This document shows, piece by piece, positions 4,822 to 5,555 of a stretch of DNA of 5,555 nucleotides (within the stretch, counting starts at the first letter, position 1; each line of letters opens with the position of its first letter). The notes below the pieces were generated by a model. The model ran no database searches and had not been told where the DNA came from. It saw only the letters and a program-made list of their open reading frames with translations. The position numbers and the translations under genes were made by a program. The stretch comes from Promethearchaeota archaeon CR_4 (lineage in GTDB: Archaea > Asgardarchaeota > Lokiarchaeia > Sigyniarchaeales > CR-4), in the NCBI GenBank assembly GCA_001940655.1, contig MBAA01000189.1, positions 22,251 to 27,805 of the forward strand, read 5' to 3'.

Positions 4822-5555
4822 ATGACAGAAACTCCACTTGCAGATGATCTTGACCGAAGGTTCGCCCAGATTAACGAGCAAATCGAGACAATCTCTCAAG
4901 CAATCCAGGGCATGCAAGATGCCTTCCTCTCTCTCAAGACAGTTCTCGAGATGGTGAATCATAAAGAGTGGGACAGGAGTTATTGTGCTCATTTAACTAC
5001 CACAACAAACACAACTGTGAAAAAATTCCTCAACAGAAAAAATCCGGACTGTAAGAGAGGGGATTGGTGTACTACATTGTTAGAACGATCGGCTACCAAA
5101 GTGTTACACAGATACATCCAGAGGGGGAATCAAGCTGCGATTGAATTGATTGACAAATATGAAAAGTGGGCAGAAGAGAATTTCAAAGATACCGATTGTC
5201 ATGATGAAGAATGTTACAAGATTGCTATAAATGTGCACAAGGCATTACGGGAATTACTGGAAAGCTCGCGAAATTCACCGATACCACTTTCCACAAATGT
5301 CTTTTTACTCGGAAATGGGGGGAACCAAAAACAATTAACAGAGGAGATTATTTGCGATCGCCTCGCCCCCTTGTCAAATGCCACTCGGTTGCGAATCTTG
5401 GGAATTCTCGAAAAGGGAGGGCGGAATTACGCGTTCCTCGAGCGAGAAACAGGCATCAAGGCAGGACACCTGCTCTTCCACCTCAATAAACTCCTCTCTG
5501 CGGGGTATGTTGTTCAAGAAAAACGCCAAGGTCGCTACGTGATCACGCGCAATGG
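4822..5555 (+). CDS. Winged-helix transcriptional regulator with cysteine-containing N-terminal domain (runs off right edge)
   Basis: The frame from ATG 4822 stays open for 244 codons to the window end. Residues 8-45 (LDRRFAQINEQIETISQAIQ and on) are a likely coiled coil for dimerisation. Residues 46-150 are helical and hold five cysteines (55, 77, 83, 126, 131), including DCKRGDWC and DCHDEEC pairs that could sense metal or redox state. A winged-helix domain begins near residue 180: LAPLSNATRLRILGILEKGG is helix 1, FLERETGIKAGHLLFHLNKLLSAGYV the helix-turn-helix (205-230), and VQEKRQGRYVITRN the wing. The S-N-x-T-R-L-R-I-L and H-L-x-K-L patterns are those of archaeal ArsR/HTH_20-type regulators. 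It diverges from the cysteine-rich operon and probably regulates it and itself. The C-terminus is not visible. Confidence 0.85.
   Translation, partial: MTETPLADDLDRRFAQINEQIETISQAIQGMQDAFLSLKTVLEMVNHKEWDRSYCAHLTTTTNTTVKKFLNRKNPDCKRGDWCTTLLERSATKVLHRYIQRGNQAAIELIDKYEKWAEENFKDTDCHDEECYKIAINVHKALRELLESSRNSPIPLSTNVFLLGNGGNQKQLTEEIICDRLAPLSNATRLRILGILEKGGRNYAFLERETGIKAGHLLFHLNKLLSAGYVVQEKRQGRYVITRN

Noticed and set aside
4786..4992. Minus-strand frame of 68 codons over the start of the plus-strand regulator
   Set aside because: The overlapping plus frame is longer, has a ribosome site and a recognisable winged helix. The frames at 5211-5489 (+) and 4485-4679 (-) are shadows for the same reason.

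Overview
The window looks archaeal, most likely from a methanogen-type euryarchaeote. The evidence is TATA-like boxes with purine-rich BRE-like elements upstream, GTGA/GTGAT and GGAGG Shine-Dalgarno motifs, two small winged-helix regulators of a kind common in methanogenic archaea, a DUF3795 protein, and cysteine-rich proteins of the DUF6125 type. The lineage is inferred from gene content only.

Layout. From about 4707 down to 1, everything is on the minus strand with short gaps, as in one or two operons. In transcription order the genes are: a DUF3795 zinc/cysteine-rich protein with a C-terminal zinc ribbon (4707-4195); an intact cysteine-rich DUF6125-like protein (4190-3666); a broken copy of the same gene (about 3641-3085); a 159-base gap with a good archaeal promoter and a dyad; a third, GC-richer and more divergent paralogue (2925-2326); a fourth paralogue (2264-1746); an ArsR-like winged-helix protein (1730 or 1721 to 1395); a HgdB-type 2-hydroxyacyl-CoA dehydratase subunit (1363-266); and the N-terminus of a second dehydratase-type subunit that leaves the window at base 1. 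Diverging from this block, on the plus strand, is a winged-helix regulator with a cysteine-containing N-terminal region (4822 to beyond 5555). It shares a 114-base intergenic region with the DUF3795 gene.

How the genes may work together. The dehydratase pair belongs to the iron-sulfur family that performs radical 2-hydroxyacyl-CoA dehydration or related low-potential two-electron reductions. The four tandem paralogues and the DUF3795 protein are all rich in ordered cysteine motifs. A reasonable inference is one locus for low-potential or metal/thiol-linked chemistry, with the paralogues as metal-binding or substrate-sensing accessories and the two winged-helix proteins as regulators. The substrate cannot be read from the sequence, and no ASKHA-type activator gene is visible; it could lie left of the window.

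The most notable points are the expansion and decay of the paralogue array (one pseudogene with three disabling lesions, an 86-base island of perfect identity suggesting gene conversion, and one compositionally foreign member), and the two genes cut by the window edges.
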